DNA of 64,000 bases from Methylobacter sp. (GTDB lineage Bacteria > Pseudomonadota > Gammaproteobacteria > Methylococcales > Methylomonadaceae), in contig NZ_JALOCF010000017.1 in assembly GCF_023227905.1 (NCBI RefSeq), forward strand, positions 1 through 64,000. The letters run 5' to 3'. Shown here piece after piece: positions 53,846 through 64,000 of the stretch. Under the pieces are notes generated by a model that saw nothing but the letters and a program-made list of their open reading frames with translations, did not search any database and was not told the origin of the DNA. Within the stretch, counting starts at the first letter, position 1. Every line of letters starts with the position of its first letter. The translations under genes were made by a program, and so were the position numbers.

Positions 53846-55864
53846 ATGCCAGATAGAAAAATTCTCGTCACCAGCGCACTGCCTTATGCCAACGGCCCTA
53901 TCCATCTCGGCCATCTGGTTGAGTACATTCAAACGGATATCTGGGTGCGTTTCCAGAAACAACGCGGCAACCTCTGCTATTACGTTTGCGCGGACGACAC
54001 GCACGGCACGCCGATCATGCTCAGGGCGGACCGCGAAGGCATTACCCCGGAACAACTGATCGCCCAGGTCGGCAAGGAGCATCTGGCCGATTTTACCGAG
54101 TTCAGCGTGGCCTTCGACAACTACCATAGCACTCATTCCGAAGAGAATAAAACCCTGTCATCGCTGATTTACGAACGTCTGCGCGATGCCGGACACATCA
54201 GCTCACGCAGCATTACCCAAGCCTACGATCCGGTTAAGAACATGTTCTTGTCCGACCGTTTTATCAAAGGCGAATGCCCCAAATGCGGCGCGGCCGACCA
54301 GTACGGCGATGGCTGCGAAGTCTGCGGCACAACCTACGCGCCGACCGAACTGAAAAACGCGGTTTCGGCCATTTCCGGCGCAAAGCCTGTCGATAAAGAC
54401 TCCGTGCATTATTTTTTCGATCTGGCCAACTTTAGCGACATGTTGCGTGATTGGACCCACGCCGGCCACTTGCAACCCGAAGTCAGCAACAAACTGGCCG
54501 AATGGCTGGACGGCGGCTTGCAGCAGTGGGACATAAGCCGCGATGCGCCGTATTTCGGTTTTGAGATTCCCGACGCGCCGGGCAAATATTTTTATGTCTG
54601 GCTGGATGCGCCGATTGGTTACATGGCCAGCTTTAAAAACCTGTGCGATAAACAAGGGCTGGACTTTAACGAATTCTGGTCCAAAAACAGCGACGCCGAG
54701 CTGTACCATTTCATCGGCAAAGACATTATCTATTTCCACGCCTTATTCTGGCCTGCGATGCTCAGCGGCGCGCATTTCAGGACGCCGAGCGCGATTTTTG
54801 CGCACGGCTTTTTGACCGTGAACGGCGAGAAAATGTCCAAATCGCGCGGCACGTTTATCAAAGCCCGGACTTATCTGGATCATTTGAACCCTGAATACCT
54901 GCGCTATTATTTTGCCGCCAAGCTCAGCGCCGGGGTCGATGACATCGATTTGAATTTCGACGATTTCAGCCAGCGGGTCAATTCCGATCTGGTCGGCAAA
55001 GTGGTCAACATCGCCAGCCGTTGCAGCGGTTTTATCGCCAAACGCTTTGACAACAAGTTATCCGAGCAATGTTCAGAACAAGCCTTGTTCCATGAATTCG
55101 TTAAGGCCAACACGCAAATTGCCGAATTTTACGAAACCCGCGAATTTGGTAAAGCCATGCGCGAAATCATGGCACTGGCCGATAAAGCCAACCAATATAT
55201 TGATGAGCTTAAGCCCTGGCTGATTGCCAAGGAAGAAGGCAAGGATCAGGAACTGCACGAAGTTTGCACCATGGGCCTCAACCTGTTCCGTTTGCTGGCC
55301 GTTTACTTGAAGCCGGTTCTTCCGGTGCTGGCAGGTAATGCGGAAAGCTTTTTAAACATCGAAGCACAAGCCTGGCCGGTTGATGCCAAGCCTTTGTTAA
55401 ACCACGCGATCAACGAATTCAAACCGTTGATGACAAGGGTTGAGGCCGATAAAATCGCGGCGATTATTGAAGCGTCCAAAGAAAATCTGGAAAAAACCGC
55501 CGAGCCGCCAAAAGCGAAAACATGCGAGCCGATTGCCGACACCATCGAGTTTGACGATTTCGCCAAACTGGATTTACGTATCGCCAGAATCATCAAGGCC
55601 GACCACGTCGATGGCGCGGACAAGTTGCTGCAGTTGACCGTGGATATCGGCGATGAAACCCGCAACATCTTTGCCGGGATTAAATCCGCCTACAGCCCGG
55701 AAGATCTGGAAGGCAAGTTGACTTTGGTCATCGCCAACCTGGCGCCGAGAAAAATGCGTTTCGGTGTATCCGAAGGCATGGTGCTGGCGGCAGGTCCCGG
55801 TGGCAAGGACATCTGGGTTTTAAGCCCTGATGAAGGCGCGCAGCCGGGCATGCGGGTTAAGTAA
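53846..55864 (+). CDS. metG: Methionyl-tRNA synthetase
   Basis: A 672-residue class I synthetase. HIGH box appears as HLGH in [12 protein letters not shown], the zinc knuckle is CPKCG...CEVCG, and KMSKS is in [11 protein letters not shown]. The anticodon helical domain and the C-terminal EMAP/tRNA-binding domain (from [14 protein letters not shown], about 575) are both present, as in dimeric E. coli MetG. The ATG at 53846 ([10 protein letters not shown]) was chosen; the upstream extension is not conserved. Confidence 0.97.
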   Translation: MPDRKILVTSALPYANGPIHLGHLVEYIQTDIWVRFQKQRGNLCYYVCADDTHGTPIMLRADREGITPEQLIAQVGKEHLADFTEFSVAFDNYHSTHSEENKTLSSLIYERLRDAGHISSRSITQAYDPVKNMFLSDRFIKGECPKCGAADQYGDGCEVCGTTYAPTELKNAVSAISGAKPVDKDSVHYFFDLANFSDMLRDWTHAGHLQPEVSNKLAEWLDGGLQQWDISRDAPYFGFEIPDAPGKYFYVWLDAPIGYMASFKNLCDKQGLDFNEFWSKNSDAELYHFIGKDIIYFHALFWPAMLSGAHFRTPSAIFAHGFLTVNGEKMSKSRGTFIKARTYLDHLNPEYLRYYFAAKLSAGVDDIDLNFDDFSQRVNSDLVGKVVNIASRCSGFIAKRFDNKLSEQCSEQALFHEFVKANTQIAEFYETREFGKAMREIMALADKANQYIDELKPWLIAKEEGKDQELHEVCTMGLNLFRLLAVYLKPVLPVLAGNAESFLNIEAQAWPVDAKPLLNHAINEFKPLMTRVEADKIAAIIEASKENLEKTAEPPKAKTCEPIADTIEFDDFAKLDLRIARIIKADHVDGADKLLQLTVDIGDETRNIFAGIKSAYSPEDLEGKLTLVIANLAPRKMRFGVSEGMVLAAGPGGKDIWVLSPDEGAQPGMRVK

Positions 55865-56002
55865 TACCAAGAGGCAAAGTGGCCGCCGGGCAGAATTTAT
55901 CGTTCCCGCGCTCCGGTGGTGCTCGCCGTTATACAAGTGTATTTCAGAGTCGTCATCATGGACAAAAAGGCATATACCGGTTACCGGATAACGTTGCCGA
56001 TT

Positions 56003-56035
56003 AGACCTTCCAGGTTTTTAAAACCTGGAAGGTCT
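56003..56035. repeat. 33-bp perfect palindrome of the AGACCTTCC family
   Basis: Two 16-base arms (AGACCTTCCAGGTTTT and its exact complement) around one base. The arms match the ends of the 135-bp element at 4282-4416, so this may be a minimal or internally deleted copy. The rest of the metG to ferredoxin gap (55865-56207) shows only an imperfect CGCTCCGG/CCGGAGCG pair and no gene. Confidence 0.65.
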
Positions 56036-56207
56036 GCCTCTCGCTCCGTTTCCTGCCTAACGTCAGGCCAGGGACTGTCGGGATGACGAAAGCCCGCGGG
56101 ATACTGGCATATAACGATGAACGCTCCGGCGTCCCGCAATGCCAGAGCGTTGCGAACTGAATTCCCTCGCCGGAGCGTAGGAACTATTAAAAGACCCTAT
56201 TCAAAAC

Positions 56208-56789
56208 ATGTCTGTTTCAACTAAATCTCCCACCTTGATCGATCAAATCAATGCCTTACTGCCGCAGACCCAATGCGGGCAATGCAGCTTCCAAGGCTGT
56301 CGCCCCTATGCCGAGGCCATCGCCTCGGGCGCAGCGGACATCAACCAGTGTCCGCCGGGCGGCGACGAAGGCATACGCGATCTGGCCGAGTTATTGGGCG
56401 TTCCATCCAAACCGCTGAATACCAAATTCGGCGTCCACAAGCCGCCAAGCGTCGCGTTTATTATTGAAGAAGACTGTATCGGCTGCACCAAATGCATCGC
56501 CGCCTGCCCGGTCGATGCGATATTGGGCGCGTCAAAATTCATGCATACGGTCATAGCCGCAGAATGTACCGGCTGTGAATTGTGCATAGCGCCTTGCCCG
56601 GTCGATTGCATCGTCATGCAGCCCGCACCGCCCAGCAATACCGAACGGAGTCGGGCGCAAAAATCCGCACAGGCCAAACGGCGTTATGACGCGCGCTGCT
56701 TGCGCAAGGAAAAAGAAGAGGCTGAAAAAGCGGAGCGGGCGAAAAAGAAAAGGCTGGCGTTGCTGAAGATGCAAGCGGTGAAAAAATAG
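56208..56789 (+). CDS. RnfB/RsxB-like ferredoxin, short soluble form
   Basis: A 193-residue iron-sulfur protein. The N-terminal part has the RnfB-type 4Fe-4S domain ([17 protein letters not shown]...CPPGG, about 22-50). Two classical 4Fe-4S motifs follow, [12 protein letters not shown] and [12 protein letters not shown] (about 92-135), and the C-terminus is a Lys/Arg/Glu-rich helix. It lacks the N-terminal membrane anchor of true RnfB and no other rnf genes adjoin. It probably serves as a stand-alone electron carrier; the partner is unknown. Confidence 0.88.
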   Translation: MSVSTKSPTLIDQINALLPQTQCGQCSFQGCRPYAEAIASGAADINQCPPGGDEGIRDLAELLGVPSKPLNTKFGVHKPPSVAFIIEEDCIGCTKCIAACPVDAILGASKFMHTVIAAECTGCELCIAPCPVDCIVMQPAPPSNTERSRAQKSAQAKRRYDARCLRKEKEEAEKAERAKKKRLALLKMQAVKK

Positions 56790-56817
56790 ATAGCAGAGAC
56801 CAGTTTTACGCCACGAG

Positions 56818-56915
56818 ACTGCAAGGATGCAGAAGGTAGAGCAGTGCAGGAGCAATAGCCGACGACTCCACGGATGGAGGAGATAGAGCACCAACAGTAG
56901 GCGCTTTTAGGCGAC
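56818..56915 (+). repeat. Dispersed repeat, copy 4
   Basis: ACTGCAAGGATGCAGAAGGT and GAGCAGTGCAGGAGCAATAG match copy 1 with a few substitutions. A GACTCCACGGATGGAGGAGA module and GGCGCTTTTAGGCGAC-like end follow, as in copy 3. It lies in the 337-base gap before guaB (56790-57126); a TATAAT at 57084-57089 there is a possible guaB -10 without a clear -35. Confidence 0.6.
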
Positions 56916-56994
56916 ATACAATATTAAATACAGTCGGGCATAAAGAATCTCCGATTGGAAAAATTAGGGCAGGGATAATAAACCTAAAAGCTAG

Positions 56995-58593
<1,599 letters not shown>

Positions 58594-58598
58594 GTTTT

Positions 58599-58700
58599 GG
58601 CGAAAGACGAAAGGCGAAGGGCTAAAGGTTAGGATTGACCTAATTTGAAGCACGGTTTTTTCGCCTTTCGTCCTTTGCCCTTCGCCCTTAACCTTTCGCC
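58599..58700. repeat. Imperfect inverted repeat between guaB and guaA
   Basis: The left arm (58599-58633; GGCGAAAGACGAAAGGCGAA) and right arm (58662-58700; TTTGCCCTTCGCCCTTAACC) are made of short GGCGAAAGG-like units and can fold on each other. The loop contains a T-run. It may attenuate read-through into guaA. Confidence 0.5.
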
Positions 58701-58720
58701 TGATCTAAAAGAGCTCTATC

Positions 58721-60307
58721 GTGAATCAACAATCTCCAAACATCCATAGCCACAAAATCCTGATCCTGGATTTCGGCTCGCAATACACCCAGCTCATTGC
58801 GCGGCGTATCCGAGAAATCGGCGTTTATTGCGAAATTTATTCCTGCGAATGCAGTACGGAACAAATCAAAAAGTTCGCGCCTAATGGCATTATTTTATCC
58901 GGCGGCCCTGAAACGGTAACTAGCGGCGATACGCCAAGAGCGCCACAAATCGTTTTTGAATTGGGTGTCCCTGTGCTGGGCATTTGCTACGGCCTGCAAA
59001 CCATGACCGAGCAATTGGGCGGCAAGGTTGAAAGCTCCGATCACAGGGAGTTTGGCTACGCGCAAGTCAGGGCGCGCGGCCACTCGAAACTGTTGTTCGA
59101 TATCGAGGATCATCTGTCGCCGGAAGGCTTTGGTCTGCTGGATGTGTGGATGAGCCATGGTGACCGCGTGGTCGATTTGCCGGCCGGTTTCACGCTGATT
59201 GCCAGCTCGGACGGCGCACCGGTTGCCGGTATCGCCAATGAGGACAAGGGTTTTTACGGTTTGCAGTTTCATCCCGAAGTGACCCACACCAAACAAGGCG
59301 GACGGATATTGTCGCGCTTTGTGCTGGAAATTTGCGGTTGCGAAGCGCTGTGGACTTCCAGCAATATTATCGAAGACAGCATTGAGGTTGTCCGTAAAAC
59401 GGTCGGTACCGATCATGTGATTTTGGGTTTGTCCGGCGGCGTCGATTCGTCGGTCGTTGCTGCATTGCTGCACAAGGCCATTGCAGATCAGTTGACCTGT
59501 GTTTTTGTCGATACCGGTTTGTTGCGTTTGCACGAAGGCGATCAGGTGATGGCGACTTTTGCCGAGCATATGGGCGTTAAAGTGATCCGGGTGGACGCTG
59601 AGCAGCGCTATCTGGACGCGTTGAGCGGCATCACCGACCCGGAACAAAAACGCAAAATCATCGGCAGTCTGTTTATTGATATTTTCGACGAGGAAGCCGC
59701 GAAAATAACCGATGCAAAATGGTTGGCGCAAGGTACGATTTATCCTGATGTGATTGAATCGGCCGGCTCCAAAAGCGGTAAGGCGCATCTGATAAAATCG
59801 CATCACAATGTCGGCGGTTTGCCGGAAAATATGCTGTTAAAATTGGTTGAGCCGTTGCGCGAACTGTTCAAGGACGAAGTCAGGAAACTAGGTGTAGAGT
59901 TAGGTTTGCCTGCGGATATGGTTTATCGCCATCCGTTTCCCGGTCCTGGTTTAGGCGTGAGAATTTTGGGCGAAGTGAAAAAGCAATACGCTGATTTGTT
60001 GCGTCAGGCCGATGCCATTTTTATTGAAGAATTGTATCGCCATGAACTTTACGACAAGGTCAGTCAGGCTTTTGCGGTATTTCTGCCGGTCAAGTCGGTT
60101 GGCGTGATGGGCGATGGTCGGCGTTATGATTACGTGATCGCCATCCGCGCCGTCGAAACCATCGATTTTATGACCGCGCGCTGGGCGCATTTGCCTTATG
60201 AGTTTTTGGATCTGATTTCCCGGCGCATTATTAATGAAGTTCCGGGCATTTCACGTGTAGCTTACGACATCAGCGGCAAGCCTCCTGCAACTATCGAATG
60301 GGAATAA
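58721..60307 (+). CDS. guaA: GMP synthase (glutamine-hydrolysing)
   Basis: A 528-residue bifunctional enzyme making GMP from XMP with glutamine. The glutaminase triad Cys is in GICYGLQTM and the His/Glu are in FHPEVTHT. The ATP-pyrophosphatase loop is [10 protein letters not shown]. The C-terminal dimer domain ends PATIEWE. It starts with GTG. The last ten bases overlap tadA. Confidence 0.96.
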   Translation: MNQQSPNIHSHKILILDFGSQYTQLIARRIREIGVYCEIYSCECSTEQIKKFAPNGIILSGGPETVTSGDTPRAPQIVFELGVPVLGICYGLQTMTEQLGGKVESSDHREFGYAQVRARGHSKLLFDIEDHLSPEGFGLLDVWMSHGDRVVDLPAGFTLIASSDGAPVAGIANEDKGFYGLQFHPEVTHTKQGGRILSRFVLEICGCEALWTSSNIIEDSIEVVRKTVGTDHVILGLSGGVDSSVVAALLHKAIADQLTCVFVDTGLLRLHEGDQVMATFAEHMGVKVIRVDAEQRYLDALSGITDPEQKRKIIGSLFIDIFDEEAAKITDAKWLAQGTIYPDVIESAGSKSGKAHLIKSHHNVGGLPENMLLKLVEPLRELFKDEVRKLGVELGLPADMVYRHPFPGPGLGVRILGEVKKQYADLLRQADAIFIEELYRHELYDKVSQAFAVFLPVKSVGVMGDGRRYDYVIAIRAVETIDFMTARWAHLPYEFLDLISRRIINEVPGISRVAYDISGKPPATIEWE

Positions 60308-60759
60308 GCAGTACAACGGATGAAGCATGGATGCGCCATGCGATCAGGTTGGCGCAACGGGCCGAGCAGCAGGGCGAAGTCCCGGTCGGCGCTATCGTGG
60401 TCAAAGATAATCAATGCATCGCGGAAGGCTGGAATATTCCAATAATCAGCCATGATCCGACCGCTCACGCCGAGATGGTTGCCATGCGAAGCGCCGGCGT
60501 AGTCATGGAAAATTACCGGCTAACCGATGCGACCTTGTACGTGACGCTGGAGCCTTGCGTGATGTGCATAGGCGCTATGAGTCATGCGCGGATTAAGCGG
60601 CTGGTGTTCGGCGCCTATGACCCCAAGCGGGGCGCAGTGTGCAATGCATTGAGCCTGACTGACGCGAGCTTTTTAAATCATCGGATCAGCTGGGATGGCG
60701 GCGTGCTGGAAGAGGACTGCTCGGAATTGTTGAGGGCTTTTTTCAAGGCCAGACGATAA
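60298..60759 (+). CDS. tadA: tRNA-specific adenosine deaminase
   Basis: A 153-residue zinc deaminase converting A34 to inosine in tRNA-Arg. Zinc ligands and the catalytic Glu are in TAHAEMVAM and [11 protein letters not shown]. The ATG at 60298 lies in the guaA end. The short C-terminal helix [11 protein letters not shown] is typical. Confidence 0.95.
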   Translation: MGISSTTDEAWMRHAIRLAQRAEQQGEVPVGAIVVKDNQCIAEGWNIPIISHDPTAHAEMVAMRSAGVVMENYRLTDATLYVTLEPCVMCIGAMSHARIKRLVFGAYDPKRGAVCNALSLTDASFLNHRISWDGGVLEEDCSELLRAFFKARR

Positions 60760-60904
60760 AGGCATTTTAAATTCAGTCAATAGTCACCGCAGCAATAGGG
60801 CTCCTATCCGCTTAATGTGCCCCGCTTGTTAGGCGATAGGAATCCGTTGCTGCAAGTTGTTAGCGCGGCAAAATAATACCAGGCAATCCGTCTGGGCTAG
60901 TGAA

Positions 60905-62542
60905 TCAAGATTGCCGTAATTGTTTGTATTGATTAATCAATGCATTGGTTGAGCAATCATGGCTATCGATGGCTTTGTCGTTTTGAAGTTCCGGCAGGAT
61001 GACTTTAGCCAAGGTTTTGCCCAGTTCCACGCCCATCTGGTCGAATGAGTTGATATTCCAGATGACCCCCTGAACATAAATTTTATGTTCATAAAATGCA
61101 ATCAGCGAGCCTAAGGTTTTTGGCGTCAGTTTGGTGAATAAGAACGAATTCGATGGTTTATTGCCGTCAAATACTTTGGAAGCGACCAGTACTGTGTCGG
61201 CCTGGTCTTCGAGTGATAATTCCTGTTTAACTTCCTCTGCAGTCCTGCCTTTCATCAAGGCTTCCGGTTGGGCGAGAAAGTTTGAAATTAAAATATCGTG
61301 ATGGTCGGGCAGCTTGTAGTGACTGTTTGCGGCGGCCAGAAAGTCACAAGGTATGAGTTTTGTGCCTTGATGGATCAGCTGGAAAAAGGCATGCTGTCCG
61401 TTAGTGCCGGGTTGTCCCCAAATAATCTGGCCGGTGCTGTAATCGACATGTTGACCATTGAGATCTATGCTTTTGCCGTTGCTTTCCATGTCGCCTTGCT
61501 GAAAATAATCGGCGAAATAAAGCATGGACTGATCGTAAGGTAAAAGAGCGTGAGACTCGGCATTGTAAAAATTATTATACCAAATGCCAAGCAAGCCCAT
61601 GATTATAGGGATGTTTTTCTCAAAAGGCGTGGCGCGGAAATGTTCGTCTGCTTCATAGGCGCCTTGTAAAAGCTCTTCAAAGTTGTCCATGCCCACATAT
61701 AAAGCGATAGATAGCCCGATGGCCGACCATAATGAATAGCGCCCGCCGACCCAATGCCTGAATTCAAACATGTTGTTGGTATCGATGCCGAATTCGGCAA
61801 CATTATTGGTACTGGTGGAAATGGCAACAAAATGCTTGGCAATAGCTTGCGGATCTTTCGCACTGTCAAGGAACCAGCTTCTTGCCGATTTTGCATTGGT
61901 CATGGTCTCTTGCGTAGTAAATGTTTTAGACGCAATAAGAAATAGTGTCGTTTCAGGAGAGAGGTGCTTTAGGGTTTGCACAAGATCGGCCTGGTCAACA
62001 TTGGAGACGAAGTGAACTTTTAGTGACTCGGACGCGTAGGGCGTAAGCGCTGTCGAAACCATCTTTGGCCCCAAATCGGAGCCGCCTATGCCGATGTTAA
62101 CGATGTCGGTAATCGCTTTGCCGGTATAACCTTTCCATTCGCCTGAGCGGACGCGAGTGCTGAAAGTTCGCATTTGGGCGAGAACACTGTTGATTTGCGG
62201 CATTACATCCTGTCCGTCAACATAAACAGGTTGGTTGCTTCTATTGCGCAAGGCGGTATGCAGGACAGATCTGTGTTCGGTGTTATTTATTTTTGCTCCG
62301 CAAAACATAGCCTTAATTTTTGCATTCAGTCCGGCATGATTGGCGAGATTTATGAGTAAGGGCAGGGTTTGATCGGTTATTCTGTTTTTGGAGTAATCAA
62401 ACAGTATGTCATTAAAATGAAGAGAAAATTTGAGGTGGCGGTTGTGATCTGCATTAAAGCTGTCGCGAAGGAGAATATTTTTGGTTTCGTTGTGATGTTT
62501 TATTAAAGCTGTCCAGGCTGTAGATGTGGTCAAAGATGACAT
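60905..62542 (-). CDS. pgi: Glucose-6-phosphate isomerase
   Basis: A 545-residue isomerase linking glucose- and fructose-6-phosphate. It has [16 protein letters not shown], the phosphate-binding [22 protein letters not shown] (catalytic Arg region), [20 protein letters not shown] and GVELGK. Convergent with tadA; the 145-base gap between them shows no convincing element. Confidence 0.97.
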   Translation of the reverse strand: MSSLTTSTAWTALIKHHNETKNILLRDSFNADHNRHLKFSLHFNDILFDYSKNRITDQTLPLLINLANHAGLNAKIKAMFCGAKINNTEHRSVLHTALRNRSNQPVYVDGQDVMPQINSVLAQMRTFSTRVRSGEWKGYTGKAITDIVNIGIGGSDLGPKMVSTALTPYASESLKVHFVSNVDQADLVQTLKHLSPETTLFLIASKTFTTQETMTNAKSARSWFLDSAKDPQAIAKHFVAISTSTNNVAEFGIDTNNMFEFRHWVGGRYSLWSAIGLSIALYVGMDNFEELLQGAYEADEHFRATPFEKNIPIIMGLLGIWYNNFYNAESHALLPYDQSMLYFADYFQQGDMESNGKSIDLNGQHVDYSTGQIIWGQPGTNGQHAFFQLIHQGTKLIPCDFLAAANSHYKLPDHHDILISNFLAQPEALMKGRTAEEVKQELSLEDQADTVLVASKVFDGNKPSNSFLFTKLTPKTLGSLIAFYEHKIYVQGVIWNINSFDQMGVELGKTLAKVILPELQNDKAIDSHDCSTNALINQYKQLRQS

Positions 62543-62813
62543 GCGTAAAAAGCTCCGTTTAAATAAAGTTGTTTAAGTCTACGAAAAGCAGTGCAGGATA
62601 GCAATAGTGCAACCGCGCATTACCTTTTACTTATATAATGGCGCCTGTAGATTGGTCGCCCATCAATTCCTTGTATTTGGCTAAATCGATGTGCTAGAGT
62701 GGCTTATTGCTATTAATCAAAGTACAGCGAAAGACGTGTTTTTGATGAGTTCAAAATCCATTAATGGCATCTACATTCTCATAATAATAATTTTATCAAA
62801 ACTGGAAGGCATT

Positions 62814-63404
62814 ATGAACATTACACACATTTTAAGAAAGAGTTTCCTGGCGCTTCTTGGGTTGTTATTTTCTGCATCGTTATGGGCGCATGGCGGGGCT
62901 GCAGGTACCGATACAGACCAATGTAAATTCGAATTGGAACCTAGCCATTGGTTACATTATACCGCCTACCAGCCTAACGCATTTCCCGCTGAAGATTTTT
63001 GCGCCAATATTCCCAGGGCTAACGAACTTACCTTACTGGTGTTCGATTATCAGGACATGAAATACAGAGATATGTCGGTTGAGTTTGAAGTGACAAAAGA
63101 ACCTGAAGGAACTCGCGTATTCTTTTTGCCGGGTGCAAAGCATAAAAAAGGCACAGTTGAATTAAAACTTCCAAATGGCGTGCCGGAAGCAGGCAAATAC
63201 CTGATTCATATTACACTGGTGCCTGATCAAGGCGAGAGATTGGATGCGCACATGGGATTTAACGCTGGCGGTGGTAAAGCAGTCAGCAAAAATAACCTGC
63301 TTTTGTATGCATTTTTCGCATTCGCCGGTTTATATGTGCTTTATCTGTCACACGCTGGTTTCAAAAGCAAAGTGGATGAAGCAATCGCGAAGCTTAAAAG
63401 CTAA
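62814..63404 (+). CDS. Exported membrane-anchored protein, function unknown
   Basis: A 196-residue protein from the ATG at 62814, which has GAAGG close upstream; the frame extends to 62691 but without signal-peptide logic. A signal peptide ends LWAHG, leaving His near the mature N-terminus. A periplasmic beta-rich domain follows (two cysteines, QCKFELEP and DFCANIP; GTRVFFLPGAKHKKGTVELK; GKYLIHITLVPDQG). One C-terminal membrane helix (LLLYAFFAFAGLYVLYL) and a short cytoplasmic tail end the protein. I do not know a named family. The next gene encodes a cupredoxin-like protein, so a role in copper handling is plausible but unproven. Confidence 0.8.
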   Translation: MNITHILRKSFLALLGLLFSASLWAHGGAAGTDTDQCKFELEPSHWLHYTAYQPNAFPAEDFCANIPRANELTLLVFDYQDMKYRDMSVEFEVTKEPEGTRVFFLPGAKHKKGTVELKLPNGVPEAGKYLIHITLVPDQGERLDAHMGFNAGGGKAVSKNNLLLYAFFAFAGLYVLYLSHAGFKSKVDEAIAKLKS

Positions 63405-63491
63405 GCTGACATGACTTATTGATAAGTTGTGTTGTGCCATTGTGTAATTGCGCGTAGAGTTCACCGCATATGCAATGGCATTGCCTACATC

Positions 63492-63524
63492 GGCAGATAT
63501 TTACTCCTGAAGTATCTGCCTTTA
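63492..63524 (+). terminator. Weak hairpin terminator
   Basis: GGCAGATA and TATCTGCC form an 8-bp stem with a 13-base loop followed by TTTACC. It lies about 90 bases after the exported-protein stop; the short T-run makes it weak. Confidence 0.35.
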
Positions 63525-63605
63525 CCACACTCGTGGATTATGTAGAAAAGGAGCGAGAATAGGAGCGGAGGTTATGATTTTATTGAACAATAGAGGTAAT
63601 GAGTA

Positions 63606-64000
63606 ATGGTGAAGTTGTTATCGGCTGGGGCGCTGATTTTTCTTTTGTCTGCGCCTGTATCGGCAGTGGAGTATGAGGATCATGATGGGATGCTCATGGA
63701 TCACGGTGATGGCCATTTAATGGATATGGCTGGCGGTATGGTTATGGGTCAAAATACCAGCACGTTGCCGGGTGGCTGCGACAGTATTGCTGAAACCAAG
63801 GAAATTACTGTTCATGCCGGACATAAATATGCCGAGAAATTTCCAGGCAGAATGTTCGCGTTTGACACTCAAGAATTTAATTTTAAACCGTGCACCAAAT
63901 TGACGGTTCATTTCATCAATGAAGATAATGTCCGTCATCAATGGATGATGCACGGGTTGCCTAAATATTTATATCCTAAGGGCATGTTCCACTTAGAAGC
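63606..64000 (+). CDS. Cupredoxin-like periplasmic copper protein, truncated by the window end
   Basis: An open frame from the ATG at 63606 runs off the window with 131 codons visible. It starts with a signal peptide (KLLSAGALIFLLSAPVSA). A His/Met/Asp-rich stretch follows (EDHDGMLMDHGDGHLMDMAG), then a beta domain with two cysteines (GGCDSIAE, KPCTKLTV) and the cupredoxin-style segment VHFINEDNVRHQWMMHGLP. The His and Met residues there are candidate copper ligands. The C-terminal ligand loop lies outside. Family level is fairly likely; exact protein not identified. Confidence 0.75.
   Translation, partial: MVKLLSAGALIFLLSAPVSAVEYEDHDGMLMDHGDGHLMDMAGGMVMGQNTSTLPGGCDSIAETKEITVHAGHKYAEKFPGRMFAFDTQEFNFKPCTKLTVHFINEDNVRHQWMMHGLPKYLYPKGMFHLE

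Noticed and set aside
58895..59806. 303-residue open frame opposite guaA
   Set aside because: It lies entirely antisense to a well-conserved enzyme; no domain and unusual composition.

Overview
The window is a chromosomal segment of a Gram-negative gammaproteobacterium. It carries heptose-containing LPS genes (waaF, waaC), a lipoprotein secretin, phosphate-selective porin, GlnE and RecC. A methane-oxidising Methylococcales bacterium is the most likely source. This is inferred from the general character of the proteins, a copper-type MNIO/RiPP locus near the left end and a cupredoxin-like gene at the right edge; no pmo or mxa gene lies in the window, so lineage is not proven. No rRNA, tRNA, CRISPR array, transposase or phage structural gene was seen.

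Left third (1-12 kb): the end of a dTDP-rhamnose operon (rfbA, rfbC); nth; an HvfA/HvfB/HvfC-type ribosomal peptide cluster (secreted Cys/Met-rich precursor, DUF692/MNIO iron oxidase, DUF2063 partner); a divergent lipoprotein; glnE; ilvE; and the heptosyltransferase pair waaF-waaC. The 1.2 kb after waaC is a scar zone: a 326-bp element with perfect 16-bp terminal inverted repeats, a small AT-rich membrane-protein gene and a decayed second copy of the waaC 3' end.

Middle (12.7-33.6 kb): a four-gene SMC-type operon coding in order for a MukB/JetC-like ATPase, a MukE/JetB-like KITE protein, a MukF/JetA-like kleisin and a TOPRIM nuclease (JetD/MksG-like). This is a Wadjet/Mks plasmid-defence module with the ATPase gene first. 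Then come a holin-like membrane protein, an unusual 843-residue epimerase/SPW/VKOR-like fusion, and a tightly overlapping type II secretion operon gspE-F-G-H-I-J-K-L-M-C(like)-D.

Right half (33.8-64 kb): rpiA; recC without recB or recD; a CigR/RcnB-like protein; a SulP transporter fused to two universal-stress domains; a two-component system; a polysaccharide flippase; a porin preceded by four 11-bp-phased Pho half-sites and followed by a beta-propeller lipoprotein; a heat-shock group (cbpA-cbpM, hsp20 with a sigma-32-like promoter); a CPBP protease; ycgL; dcd; apbC; metG; a short soluble RnfB-like ferredoxin; guaB-guaA-tadA; pgi; and a periplasmic/cupredoxin pair at the edge.

Intergenic DNA is rich in dispersed, non-coding inverted repeats of several families. 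Most gene-poor stretches are explained by these rather than by genes.
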